A DNA stretch of 64,000 nt from Hyphomicrobiales bacterium (GTDB lineage Bacteria; Pseudomonadota; Alphaproteobacteria; Rhizobiales; Rhizobiaceae), in contig UCEZ01000013.1 of assembly GCA_900471525.1 (NCBI GenBank), positions 339,373 through 403,372 on the forward strand, given 5' to 3'. A model generated the notes under the pieces. The model saw nothing but the letters and a program-made list of their open reading frames with translations, did no database searches and had not been told where the DNA came from. This document shows positions 10,034 through 18,755 of the stretch, piece after piece; within the stretch, counting starts at the first letter, position 1, and every line of letters starts with the position of its first letter. Position numbers and translations under genes: made by a program.

Positions 10034-11113
10034 TCAGCGTCCCGAAGCCACTGCGCGCTGACGGTCTAGGTCACGAGCCGCGAAGAACGGCATGACTTCA
10101 TCGACGAAGAGCCGCAACGTCTTCTTCTGCAGTTCGAACGGCAGATTGAAGGTGAGGCCGAGGCAATATTGGTCGACACCGGCCGCCTCATAGGCGAGCA
10201 GCTTCTCGATGATTTCGTCCGGCGTTCCGAACATCAGGTTCTTGCGGATATTGTCCGGATTGTAATTGTCCTTGCCTTTGACGCTCTCGAATGGAACGGC
10301 TTCAGGAAACCCGTCCGTGACCGCGCCGATATTCTGCATGAGGTTCTCGAAGGTCCGGCCGTAGTCCATGCTGTGCTTGACGGCCAGCTGCCAGTCCTCG
10401 GGCCTGTCATAGACGCAGGTCCGGCGTTGCATCATGAAGCGCGGACGCGGAACCTCCGGATGATCGGCGACGGCCTTTTCGAACTTGTCGGCGAGAACCT
10501 GGATTTCCGCTGCGGGCGCCGACAGCGGGGTCGACAGGATATTGGCGCCGACGCTGATCGCCCAATCGAACGTGCCGGGATCGCGGGCCGCGACCCAGAT
10601 CGGCGGATGCGGCTGCTGCAGCGGTTTTGGCACGGCGGTAGCGAGCGGAAACTTCCAGTAATGGCCATCATGGGCGTAGTCGCCCTGCCACAGTTTCTTG
10701 ACCGCCGGCACCAGTTCCTTGAGGTAGGCGACACCTTCCTGCTGCGGCATGCCGCCAGCCATGCGGTCGAACTCGTATTGATAGGAGCCCCGCGCAATCC
10801 CGAATTCCAGCCGGCCATCCGTCAGGTGGTCGCAGAGCGCTGCCTCGCCGGCAAGCCGGATCGGGCTCCAATAGGGAGCAACCAGTGTCGAGGTGCCGAG
10901 CCGGATCTGCTCGGTGTGCTGCCCCAGCCAGGTCAATGTCTGGAACGGATTGGGCGAGATCGTGCATTCGATCGTGTGGTGTTCGGCGGTCCACAGCGTT
11001 TCAAAACCGCCTTCGTCAGCCATGCGGGCAAGCTCAAGAAGATTGCTCTTTACCCTCGACATCGGCGCATCCGGCGAGAACCGTTCCATGGTGAGCGAGA
11101 CTGCGAATTTCAT
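10034..11113 (-). CDS. LLM-class flavin-dependent monooxygenase
   Basis: A 359-residue bacterial-luciferase-like (LLM) protein that would use reduced FMN and oxygen supplied by a partner reductase. Seen are the N-terminal T-L-W-T-A-E-H-H strand, G-T-S-T-L-V-A-P-Y, the F-G-I-A-R-G-S-Y region and a long insertion around D-G-H-Y-W-K-F-P. The flavin reductase at 12690-13685 in the same run is the obvious partner. LLM enzymes such as RutA and PyrA open N-heterocycles, but sequence alone does not fix the substrate here. Confidence 0.87.
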   Translation of the reverse strand: MKFAVSLTMERFSPDAPMSRVKSNLLELARMADEGGFETLWTAEHHTIECTISPNPFQTLTWLGQHTEQIRLGTSTLVAPYWSPIRLAGEAALCDHLTDGRLEFGIARGSYQYEFDRMAGGMPQQEGVAYLKELVPAVKKLWQGDYAHDGHYWKFPLATAVPKPLQQPHPPIWVAARDPGTFDWAISVGANILSTPLSAPAAEIQVLADKFEKAVADHPEVPRPRFMMQRRTCVYDRPEDWQLAVKHSMDYGRTFENLMQNIGAVTDGFPEAVPFESVKGKDNYNPDNIRKNLMFGTPDEIIEKLLAYEAAGVDQYCLGLTFNLPFELQKKTLRLFVDEVMPFFAARDLDRQRAVASGR

Positions 11114-11155
11114 GAGAATTTTCCTCCCTTGCGGGCCAAGGTTTCTTGTGTGCGT

Positions 11156-12667
11156 TCACTTCAGGCGAATGACGAAGGGGTCCTGCATGGCGCCGGAATA
11201 ATCGATGATGACGTTCTTCAGCCGCGAGAACTCGCGCATGACCTCGAAGCCGCCGCGCCGGCCGTAGCCGCTCTCCTTGAAGCCGCCATTGGCGGACATG
11301 AAGGACGACGAGCGATAGGTGTTGATCCACACAGTTCCCGCCTCGATCTGGTTGGCGAAGCGCAGCGCGCGGTCGATGTCCTTGGTCCAGATGCCGGAGG
11401 CAAGGCCATAGCGCGTGTCGTTGGCAAGCTCGATCATCTGCTCTTCCGACGAGAAGGGCATGACGCCGACAACCGGACCGAACAGTTCGTCGCGCATGAA
11501 CGTCATGTCGTTCTGCGCATCGACCATGACGGTCGGCTCGAAATACCAGCCGCCTCCATACTCGCCCGATTGCGGCCGCTTGCCGCCTGCTGCCACCCTT
11601 GCCCCCTCCTTCACGCCGGAAGCGACATAGCCCTCGACCTTGGAGAGCTGGTCGGCCAGGGCGAGCGGACCGATATCGGTCTCGTCGACAGTCGGATGGC
11701 CGACCCTGATGCGCTGTGTGCGGGCAACGAGTGCTTCGACAAAACGATCGTAGATGCTTGCCTCGACGAAGCAGCGCGACCCGGCAACGCAGGTCTGCCC
11801 GGCTGCCGCAAAGACACCGGAGACGACGCCGTTGACGGCGTGTTCGATATCGACATCGTCAAAGATGACATGCGGAGACTTGCCGCCCAGCTCCATCGAG
11901 CAGGGAATGAGGTTTTCCGCCGCATTGCCGGCGATCCGGCGGCCTGTCGCGGTGCTGCCGGTAAAGACATATTTCGCGATGCCCGGATGCCGTGTCAGCG
12001 CTTCGCCCGCACTTTTGCCGGTGCCGGTGACCACATTGACGACACCAGCGGGAAAGCCTGCTTCGGCAATCAGTTCAGCAAGGGCCAGCGTCGAAGCGGT
12101 CGCGTGTTCGGACGGCTTGATGACGACGGTGTTGCCGATGGCAAGGCAAGGCGCCAGCGTACCGGTCAGAAGCATCAGCGGCGAATTCCACGGCGTGATC
12201 ATGCCGACGACGCCGATCGGTTCGCGCAGGTTGAAGTTGAGCATGTCAAGCTTGTTAACGGGGATGGTCTCGCCCTGCAGCTTGTCGGCCATCCCGGCGA
12301 AATAGTGGTAGGCATCCGGCATGGCGCGCATCTGCGCCCGCGTTTCCTTGAGAAGCTTGCCGTTGTCGTGCGTCTCGATATCAGCCAGTTCATCGGCATG
12401 TTCAAGCACGAGATCGGCTAGCCTGCGCACGAGACGGCCACGATCGGTCTGCGTCATCCGTCGCCAGACGGGATTGCGAAAAGCGGCCTGGGCAGACGAA
12501 ACGGCCGCCTCGACATCATCCGCGTCGGCCTCGGCGAGTTCGTACCAGCGCTCGCCGGTGGTCGGATCGAAGCTTTCGATGTAGCGACCATTCTTCGGCG
12601 CCACGAACTGGCCGCCGATGAACAGTCCCTGACGCGAACCTTCGATGGATTTGACTGTCGTTTTCAT
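11156..12667 (-). CDS. NAD(P)-dependent aldehyde dehydrogenase
   Basis: A 503-residue ALDH-superfamily enzyme. The catalytic Glu is in C-S-M-E-L-G-G-K-S-P and the catalytic Cys in A-A-G-Q-T-C-V-A-G-S-R. The cofactor-binding W-N-S-P and F-T-G-S-T-A-T-G motifs are also present. It probably oxidises a (semi)aldehyde released after ring opening by the adjacent monooxygenase and hydrolase. It is co-directional with both neighbours, 42 bp from the LLM gene. The long plus-strand ORF opposite it is an antisense shadow. Confidence 0.92.
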   Translation of the reverse strand: MKTTVKSIEGSRQGLFIGGQFVAPKNGRYIESFDPTTGERWYELAEADADDVEAAVSSAQAAFRNPVWRRMTQTDRGRLVRRLADLVLEHADELADIETHDNGKLLKETRAQMRAMPDAYHYFAGMADKLQGETIPVNKLDMLNFNLREPIGVVGMITPWNSPLMLLTGTLAPCLAIGNTVVIKPSEHATASTLALAELIAEAGFPAGVVNVVTGTGKSAGEALTRHPGIAKYVFTGSTATGRRIAGNAAENLIPCSMELGGKSPHVIFDDVDIEHAVNGVVSGVFAAAGQTCVAGSRCFVEASIYDRFVEALVARTQRIRVGHPTVDETDIGPLALADQLSKVEGYVASGVKEGARVAAGGKRPQSGEYGGGWYFEPTVMVDAQNDMTFMRDELFGPVVGVMPFSSEEQMIELANDTRYGLASGIWTKDIDRALRFANQIEAGTVWINTYRSSSFMSANGGFKESGYGRRGGFEVMREFSRLKNVIIDYSGAMQDPFVIRLK

Positions 12668-12689
12668 GTCTGCCGTCCTGCTTTTCGAA

Positions 12690-13685
12690 TTAATCCTGGG
12701 CGACCTGCATCCAGGCGCGGGCCTGCCCGTCGATCATCGCCACCCGGCCGCCGTCGCCCGTATCCATGTAGATGCCGAAGCGTTTGTCCTGCCGTTCGCG
12801 GGCATACCGGCGCAGCATCGACCGCAGCTCGTGGGTCGGGATCAGCTCGTAGGGCAAAGAGTCGATGGGGAAGAATTGCAGCCCGGCCGGCAAGTCCGCA
12901 CCGGCCGCATCGGCCGCAAGTCGGGCCCGATAGATCAGGTAACCCGGATCGCTGTCTGCAACGTCGAAGACCGAATAGAGAAACGTGTCTTCGGAGACGA
13001 GGCTCAGCGCATCGCCATCGTCGATCATCAGGCGACTGTCAGCCTTGCGCCGTCTTGCCGTCGGCAGCACCCAGCCGCCCTTGCCATCGGAGCGCAGGAG
13101 AAGATTGTCCTCGGCCTCGATGAGATAGCCGATAATCATTCCATGCGACGCCAGCCAGCCGGCGGGAAGCGGGTCCTTGACGCTGGCATACCTGCCTCGG
13201 CAGAAGCCGAGCGGCGCCGAGGGGCTGGTGCCGAAAGCCTGAACCTGGCCGACGAGGATGACATGATCGCCAGCGTCGACGCGGGTGTGGACCGCGCAAT
13301 CGAACCAGGTGAGGCTGTCGGTGAGGATCGGCGAGCCGGTATGCACGCGGTCGTGATTGACCGACTGAAACTTGTCGGGAGACTTCGACGCGAATGTTGC
13401 CGAGACGTCGACCTGGCCCTCATGCAGAAGATTGACGGCGAAAGACTGTGCGGCCCTGAAAGCCGGAAAGCTGGACGCGGATTTGCCGACGCAGACCAGC
13501 AGCAGCGGTGGATCGAGCGAAACGGAGGTGAAGGAATTGGCGGTCATGCCTCGGGGCGTGCCATCCGCGTCCCGCGTCGTGATCACCGTGACCCCAGTGA
13601 CGAAGGTGCCGAAGGCGCGGCGCAGTGCGATGGGGTCGATCGCCGTATCCGGTCTTGCCGCTGTGTCCGCCATCGATCCTGCCAT
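12690..13685 (-). CDS. Flavin reductase fused to a NUDIX-like C-terminal domain
   Basis: A 331-residue protein with an N-terminal flavin reductase domain of the RutF/HpaC type (about residues 15-175). It shows F-x-T-G-V-T-V-I-T-T, the G-M-T-A-N-S-F-T-S-V-S-L-D-P-P-L motif and a conserved H near G-D-H-V-I-L-V-G. The remaining about 150 residues resemble a NUDIX fold (L-I-E-A-E-D-N-L-L-L-R, G-G-W-V-L-P) but lack the GE-rich catalytic box. It should supply reduced flavin to the LLM monooxygenase. The start at 13685 was chosen for AGGA six bases upstream; 13691 and 13673 are alternatives. Confidence 0.8.
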   Translation of the reverse strand: MAGSMADTAARPDTAIDPIALRRAFGTFVTGVTVITTRDADGTPRGMTANSFTSVSLDPPLLLVCVGKSASSFPAFRAAQSFAVNLLHEGQVDVSATFASKSPDKFQSVNHDRVHTGSPILTDSLTWFDCAVHTRVDAGDHVILVGQVQAFGTSPSAPLGFCRGRYASVKDPLPAGWLASHGMIIGYLIEAEDNLLLRSDGKGGWVLPTARRRKADSRLMIDDGDALSLVSEDTFLYSVFDVADSDPGYLIYRARLAADAAGADLPAGLQFFPIDSLPYELIPTHELRSMLRRYARERQDKRFGIYMDTGDGGRVAMIDGQARAWMQVAQD

Positions 13686-13866
13686 CCTCATTCCTGTTCG
13701 ATGAAGGGAGGCTAGCGCCAAGGGTCCTGCCGTTCTTCCTCCTGTCCGCAGGAAGCGACAGGAAAGTCCTGCTCTGATCTCGAGGACGCTGAAAACGGAC
13801 ACAGGCATGCGTATTCCGCGACCAGCGCAGGCACGCAGCCGATCGGTGAATCCGGTCTTGGAGGTG

Positions 13867-15681
13867 CTAGTTTTCGGCGGGGCTGCGGTTGTCGATCACG
13901 GCGTGGAGCCGCAGGGCCAGTTCGACGGCAAAGCGCTTTTCCGGCGTTTCCACATCGATACCGAACAGTTCCTGGATACGCGACAGGCGATATCGTAGCG
14001 TCGTCACATGCAGGCCCATCGTATCCGCGCAGGCCTGGCTGCGGCAGCCTTCCTGCAGGTAAGTCGAAAGCGTTGCGAGATAGGGCGTGCCGTTTTCACG
14101 ATCATGCTCGGCGATGGCCCCGACGCTGTCATGCACGAACCCCTTGATGTCACCGGCATCGGAAGCGGCGACCAACAGAGGCAGCGGTCCGAAATCCTGG
14201 CCGGAAAGAGCACCGGTACGGCCGAACGAGCGGCCAATGCGGATGGTGCGGCTGCATCGCTCCCAAGCTGCGGGGTAGTCCGCAAGGCCGGCGCAGCGAT
14301 TGCTTACGACCACGATCGGCTCCTCCTCGAAGGAACGCCCGAGATCCTCGGCGATACGGCGCATCAGCTTGCCTATTTTTTCCTGCCGTTTGCTGGCATC
14401 GAAGGGCACGAGGCAGACAAGTCCGCCATCGGTGGCGATTACGTTTGCCGGCTGGGATGCCTGCTGCAATATCCGCGATACGCTGTGTTCGACATCGATC
14501 GAGATGCCGCCGAGGTTTTTTGTCCGTTCCGGAAAATCAACGACGAGCATCTGTTGCGCGGCCGCAAAATTGAGCCCGAGGCGCTGCCCCCGCTGGAGCA
14601 CGTCACTGGCATTGCGCCAGCGCTGCTCCACGACCTCAAAGAACAGTTCCGTCTGCGTGCGGGTTTCGAAGCGAAAGCGGATGAAGCTGCGCATCATCTG
14701 AACATTGAGCGCGAACTTGGCGCTATCGAGCATCAAAAGGTCCAGATCACTGAATTCACGCGCCGACGGAAAGACGATCAGCGCGCCAACGAGCTGGGCA
14801 TCGACATTCAGCGGCTCGATTCGCGCCGTGGCCGTGAACCGGCGCGTTCCGTCATCGAGAAACAGGTTGACCATCTCGCTGCTGCCGCGATCGATCGCGT
14901 CGCGCGCGGCGCGCATCAAGGGGCGGCGAAGCGACGTCGCTGCCGCCTCCTGCCAGGCAGCATCCTCGAACTGGCCCAGATTGGGAGACCGGCCGGGAAT
15001 GACCTGATTGGTGGTGAAATCGATGACGACCAGAGGATTTGGCAAAAGGGCGCCGACCATGCTGGACAGTGAGGCGACGGAACCGTCTGCCAGAACATGC
15101 TCCAGCAGTGAAGTATGCGCCTGCAATGCCCTTTGCAGGCGATCGGACGAGCGTTTCTCCGCCTCCAGCCGGTGCTGGCGTTCGACGGCGATGGCACCGA
15201 GATGCACGATCATTCCAAGGAAGGCGAGATCGTCTTCCGAGACATCGGTGATCTGGCGTGCAATCACGCTGAGCACCATCGGTCGGCCCTCGCTGTCGGT
15301 ACAGTTCATCGGCATGACCAGGACAGTCCGGTAGTCGCGTTCGAATGCCTCGCGCCGATATCCCGGGAACTCCTCGGATTCACGCGCATCGCGGATATAG
15401 ACGGGCTCGTTGCGCTGCAGGGCAATCAGCGAAGGACTTGTTGCCAATTCCCACTTGTCCGGCAGCTGGCGCTGGATGAGCGTGGGGTCATGCCGCACGA
15501 CGACATGGGCATAGCCGTGCGCTGCGTCGATCGCCATGATCGAGCCGAGCGCCCAATGTGCGTGGCGGCAGGCAGCGATGATGAGGTCGCGCAGAACAGC
15601 CGTAAGATCGCCACCGCTGTTGATCTGACTGGCGACGTCCCTCAAAGACAATATCTGCGATTTCTGGTCCACGCTGTGCAC
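13867..15681 (-). CDS. GAF-domain PucR/CdaR-type transcriptional regulator
   Basis: A 604-residue regulator. Residues about 10-190 look like a GAF sensor (L-R-D-L-I-I-A-A-C-R, then Y-R-T-V-L-V-M-P-M). The C-terminus is a PucR-type helix-turn-helix: C-x-x-Q-A-C-A-D-T-M-G-L-H-V-T-T-L-R-Y-R followed by L-S-R-I-Q-E-L-F-G. PucR-family proteins commonly activate purine and other N-compound catabolism. It lies 181 bp upstream of the catabolic run and diverges from the AA_synth gene, so it probably controls both. An inverted repeat at 15725-15751 in the divergent gap is a candidate site. Confidence 0.87.
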   Translation of the reverse strand: MHSVDQKSQILSLRDVASQINSGGDLTAVLRDLIIAACRHAHWALGSIMAIDAAHGYAHVVVRHDPTLIQRQLPDKWELATSPSLIALQRNEPVYIRDARESEEFPGYRREAFERDYRTVLVMPMNCTDSEGRPMVLSVIARQITDVSEDDLAFLGMIVHLGAIAVERQHRLEAEKRSSDRLQRALQAHTSLLEHVLADGSVASLSSMVGALLPNPLVVIDFTTNQVIPGRSPNLGQFEDAAWQEAAATSLRRPLMRAARDAIDRGSSEMVNLFLDDGTRRFTATARIEPLNVDAQLVGALIVFPSAREFSDLDLLMLDSAKFALNVQMMRSFIRFRFETRTQTELFFEVVEQRWRNASDVLQRGQRLGLNFAAAQQMLVVDFPERTKNLGGISIDVEHSVSRILQQASQPANVIATDGGLVCLVPFDASKRQEKIGKLMRRIAEDLGRSFEEEPIVVVSNRCAGLADYPAAWERCSRTIRIGRSFGRTGALSGQDFGPLPLLVAASDAGDIKGFVHDSVGAIAEHDRENGTPYLATLSTYLQEGCRSQACADTMGLHVTTLRYRLSRIQELFGIDVETPEKRFAVELALRLHAVIDNRSPAEN

Positions 15682-15724
15682 GTACTCCCTGGGCAGGCTG
15701 AAGTCTGCACCGTTTCCTCTAGAC

Positions 15725-15751
15725 CATTCTACTCTTTTTCGGAGTGGAATG
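15725..15751. promoter_or_regulatory. Inverted repeat between divergent genes, candidate PucR site
   Basis: CATTCTACTC (15725-15734) pairs with GAGTGGAATG (15742-15751) with one mismatch, across a 7-base spacer. It lies 44 bp before the PucR-type gene start and 89 bp before the AA_synth gene. Function is inferred from position only. Confidence 0.35.
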
Positions 15752-15839
15752 CAGTCCTCTGTTCCTCCGAAAAGCAGGAAGACTTCGAGGCCCGCTGCTC
15801 ACTAGTTTCGCCAAAATCACCAACAGAAAGGTCGAAACC

Positions 15840-16427
15840 ATGGATATCGGCGTCAGGAAAATTGCTACGTTCATCGAGGAGACCTTCATTGAAGGCGGCA
15901 AAGCTGCCGAACGGCCGATCACAATGGTTGTCGTGGCGGCCATCCTGCGCAATCCCTGGGCGGGACAGGGCTTCGTCGACAATCTGAGGCCGGAAATCCT
16001 GCGCGTGGCGCCGGTGCTGGGCCAAGAACTGACGCGCCGGCTGCTTGCCCTGATGCCGGCTGAAAAAGTTGAGGCTTTCGGCAAGACTGCCGCCGTCGGT
16101 GTCAACGGCGAAATCGAGCATGGATCGGCCCTGATCCATACGCTGCGCTTCGGAAACGTCTTCCGCAACGCCGTCCACGGCACCTCCTATCTGGAATTCA
16201 CCAATACGCGCGCGGCGCCCGGAGCACTTCTCTCGTTGCCGATGACGCACAAGACGGAATCCGGCAAACGCTCCCACTTCCTGACCGCCAGCTTCCAGAT
16301 CGCCGATGCGCCGGGTCCGGACGAGATCGTCGTCGCGATCGGCACTTGCGACAGCGGTCGGGCCCATGCCCGAATTGCCGATCGTTTCCAGGACATGGCG
16401 GAAATGGAAGCCGAAAACCAATATTAA
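15840..16427 (+). CDS. AA_synth (DUF1185) family protein
   Basis: A 195-residue protein of the 'amino acid synthesis' family (Pfam AA_synth), whose biochemical role I do not know to be settled. Recognisable are the N-terminal I-R-K-I-A-T-F-I-E-E-T-like start and the central H-G-S-A-L-I-H-T-L-R-F-G-N-V-F-R block. Homologues often sit beside flavin monooxygenases and hydrolases in catabolic loci, as here. The ATG at 15840 follows AGAAAGG; an in-frame upstream ATG at 15744 lacks an RBS. It diverges from the PucR regulator and converges on doeB. Confidence 0.75.
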   Translation: MDIGVRKIATFIEETFIEGGKAAERPITMVVVAAILRNPWAGQGFVDNLRPEILRVAPVLGQELTRRLLALMPAEKVEAFGKTAAVGVNGEIEHGSALIHTLRFGNVFRNAVHGTSYLEFTNTRAAPGALLSLPMTHKTESGKRSHFLTASFQIADAPGPDEIVVAIGTCDSGRAHARIADRFQDMAEMEAENQY

Positions 16428-16515
16428 GGATTACGCGAACGCCGAAGCAAGGACGAATGGCGGGAGCCGGGCGGGTCCACACGCCCCGCAAATCGTGTGA
16501 AGCGATACAATTGCG

Positions 16516-17523
16516 TCACACGACAACTCTTGCAAGTACCGCGACACAATCTCCCGGCTTGACCAGGCCGGGAAAATGCCGTGCGCACAAAACGCCATCC
16601 ATTTTGGCGGAGACTTCTGAAGTTGGTGCTCCGCTGCGACCGATCGGGTAGATGCGGGCGACCACCTGCCCCGTCACCACGGTCTCGCCCATGTCGACCA
16701 GCGGCTCGATCAGGCCACCTTCCTCGGCAAAGGAAAAGCAATTGCCGTCCGGCATGTCCAGCCACTGCGTGGGGGCAATATCGGCCTTGCCCGCGACGAT
16801 GCCTGCCTGGCGCAACACGTTGATGACCCCGCGCTTGGCAATTCCAGCGCTCTTTGCCGTGGCCGTTCCACCGCCGCCGAGTTCAGTGGTGATGAAGACC
16901 TTGCCCATCTCCTCGGCCGCCGTGTCGTACATGCCGACCGCATCGATTTCGAGCATCTTCATCGAAAAGGGTGCCGAAAACGCACTGACGAGTTCGAACG
17001 ACCGGGCCTCCTGCCCCTTGTCTGGCAGGATGTGGGCTGCACAGAAGGGCAGGAAATCCAACGTCTTGCCGCCGGAATGGAAATCGAGAACGATATCGGC
17101 AAGCGGCAAAAGCTCGCGCTGGAAGTAGTCGGCTACCTTCTCAGTCACCGTGCCGTCCGGCCTGCCCGGAAAACTGCGGTTCATATTGCCCTTGTCGATC
17201 GGCGACGTCCGGGTGCCCGCCACGAAGGCCGGATAGTTCATCGCCGGAACGATGATGACCCGACCCGACACATCCTCCGCCATCAATGTTCGGGCGAGAT
17301 CGAACAGCGCTATCGGCCCTTCGTATTCGTCGCCGTGATTGCCGCCGGTAAGCAGCGCCGTCGGTCCCTCGTCGTTCTTGATCACGGTGATCGGAACCAT
17401 CACCGATCCCCAGGCGGAATCGTCGCGGCTGTAGGGTAGCCGCAGGAAGCCGTGCTGGACGCCCTCAGCCGAAAAATCGACCGTGGGCGTGATGGGGGAC
17501 GGGCGCAGGCTTGTATCACTCAT
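16516..17523 (-). CDS. doeB: N-acetyl-diaminobutyrate deacetylase (ectoine catabolism)
   Basis: DoeB (EutE) deacetylates N-alpha-acetyl-L-2,4-diaminobutyrate formed by ectoine hydrolysis. The 335-residue protein is of the succinylglutamate desuccinylase/aspartoacylase family. Zinc ligands are visible as H and E in G-G-N-H-G-D-E-Y-E-G and a His in D-F-H-S-G-G; the catalytic Glu is in T-T-E-L-G-G-G-G. It is the last gene of the minus-strand ectoine run, six bases after doeA. Confidence 0.9.
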   Translation of the reverse strand: MSDTSLRPSPITPTVDFSAEGVQHGFLRLPYSRDDSAWGSVMVPITVIKNDEGPTALLTGGNHGDEYEGPIALFDLARTLMAEDVSGRVIIVPAMNYPAFVAGTRTSPIDKGNMNRSFPGRPDGTVTEKVADYFQRELLPLADIVLDFHSGGKTLDFLPFCAAHILPDKGQEARSFELVSAFSAPFSMKMLEIDAVGMYDTAAEEMGKVFITTELGGGGTATAKSAGIAKRGVINVLRQAGIVAGKADIAPTQWLDMPDGNCFSFAEEGGLIEPLVDMGETVVTGQVVARIYPIGRSGAPTSEVSAKMDGVLCARHFPGLVKPGDCVAVLARVVV

Positions 17524-17529
17524 CTGAAA

Positions 17530-18723
17530 TCAATCCTTCACGAACAGCTTGCGCGGCACGTTGGCAAGGCACTCGACGCCGGTCTCTGTGATCAGGATGC
17601 TCTCGGTGATCTCCAGCCCCATGGTTTCGAGCCAGAGGCCGGTCATGAAATGGAAGGTCATGCCAGCCTTCAGTTCCGTTCGGTCGCCGGGACGCAGGCT
17701 CATGGTGCGCTCGCCCCAGTCCGGCGGATAGGAGATACCGATGCCGTAGCCGGTGCGGTTGTCCTTGACGATGCCGTATTTCTTCAGGACGCCGAAGAAG
17801 CCGTTGGCAACGTCCTCGCAGGTATTGCCGGGTTTTGCGGCGGCAAGCCCCGCATCCATGCCTTCCAGTGTCGCCTTTTCGGCGTCGAGGAATTCCTGCG
17901 TCGGCTTGCCGAGAAACACGGTGCGCGACAAAGGCACATGATAGCGATTGTAGCAGCCGGCGATCTCGAAGAACGTGCCTTCGCCGCGCTTCATCGGCCT
18001 GTCGTCCCAGGTCAGATGCGGCGCCGATGCATCGATCCCCGAGGGAAGCAGCGGCACGATCGCCGGATAGTCGCCGCCAATCTTGCCGTCTGGGCCATCG
18101 ACGCCGCGCGTGCCGGCATCATAGATTTCGGCGACCAGATCGCATTTGCGCATGCCGACCTCGATCTTGTCGAAGATACGCTGGTGCATGCCCTCGACGA
18201 TGCGGGCGGCATTGCGCATGTACTTGATCTCGGTCTCGCTCTTTACAGCGCGCTGCCAGTTGACCAGCGCCGTCACATCGACGAAACGCGCGTTCGGCAG
18301 ATTTTTGACCAGAGAAGCAAAGGCCGCGGCCGTAAACCAGTAATTGTCCATCTCGACGCCGATCGTCAGCTTGTCGAGACCCCGTTCCGTCAGTTTGGCC
18401 GAGAGGTAGTCCATCGGGTGGCGTTCGGTCGATTGCACATAGTGATCCGGATAACCGATGATACTTTCATGCTTCAGGTAGGCCGTCAGCTTGGCGCCGT
18501 TTGCGTCCTGCCCCCGCCCGTACCAGATCGGCTCGCCGGTCGACGGCACGATGACCGCCTGATGCACGTAGAACGACCAGCCGTCATAACCGGTCAGCCA
18601 CGCCATGTTCGACGGATCGCTGACGACAATCATATCGACGCCCTTGGCTTCCATGGCATGCCGCGTCTTGGCAAGCCGCGCTTCATATTCCCCAAGGGAA
18701 AATTTGAGGTTTGGTTGGGTCAT
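17530..18723 (-). CDS. doeA: Ectoine hydrolase
   Basis: DoeA (EutD) opens the ectoine ring to N-acetylated diaminobutyrate. The 397-residue protein has the creatinase/M24 'pita-bread' fold: an N-terminal domain with S-D-P-S-N-M-A-W-L-T-G-Y-D-G-W-S-F-Y and a C-terminal catalytic domain. The sequence is closely like known ectoine hydrolases. It lies between eutC and doeB and is preceded by GGGAGAAAC. Confidence 0.93.
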   Translation of the reverse strand: MTQPNLKFSLGEYEARLAKTRHAMEAKGVDMIVVSDPSNMAWLTGYDGWSFYVHQAVIVPSTGEPIWYGRGQDANGAKLTAYLKHESIIGYPDHYVQSTERHPMDYLSAKLTERGLDKLTIGVEMDNYWFTAAAFASLVKNLPNARFVDVTALVNWQRAVKSETEIKYMRNAARIVEGMHQRIFDKIEVGMRKCDLVAEIYDAGTRGVDGPDGKIGGDYPAIVPLLPSGIDASAPHLTWDDRPMKRGEGTFFEIAGCYNRYHVPLSRTVFLGKPTQEFLDAEKATLEGMDAGLAAAKPGNTCEDVANGFFGVLKKYGIVKDNRTGYGIGISYPPDWGERTMSLRPGDRTELKAGMTFHFMTGLWLETMGLEITESILITETGVECLANVPRKLFVKD

Positions 18724-18755
18724 GTTTCTCCCTCATTCTCCGGCAATTGCCGGTC

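Noticed and set aside
10169-12421. 750-codon open frame on the plus strand
   Set aside because: It lies opposite the well-supported LLM monooxygenase and aldehyde dehydrogenase genes. Its translation shows no recognisable motifs; GC-rich codon bias keeps antisense frames open.
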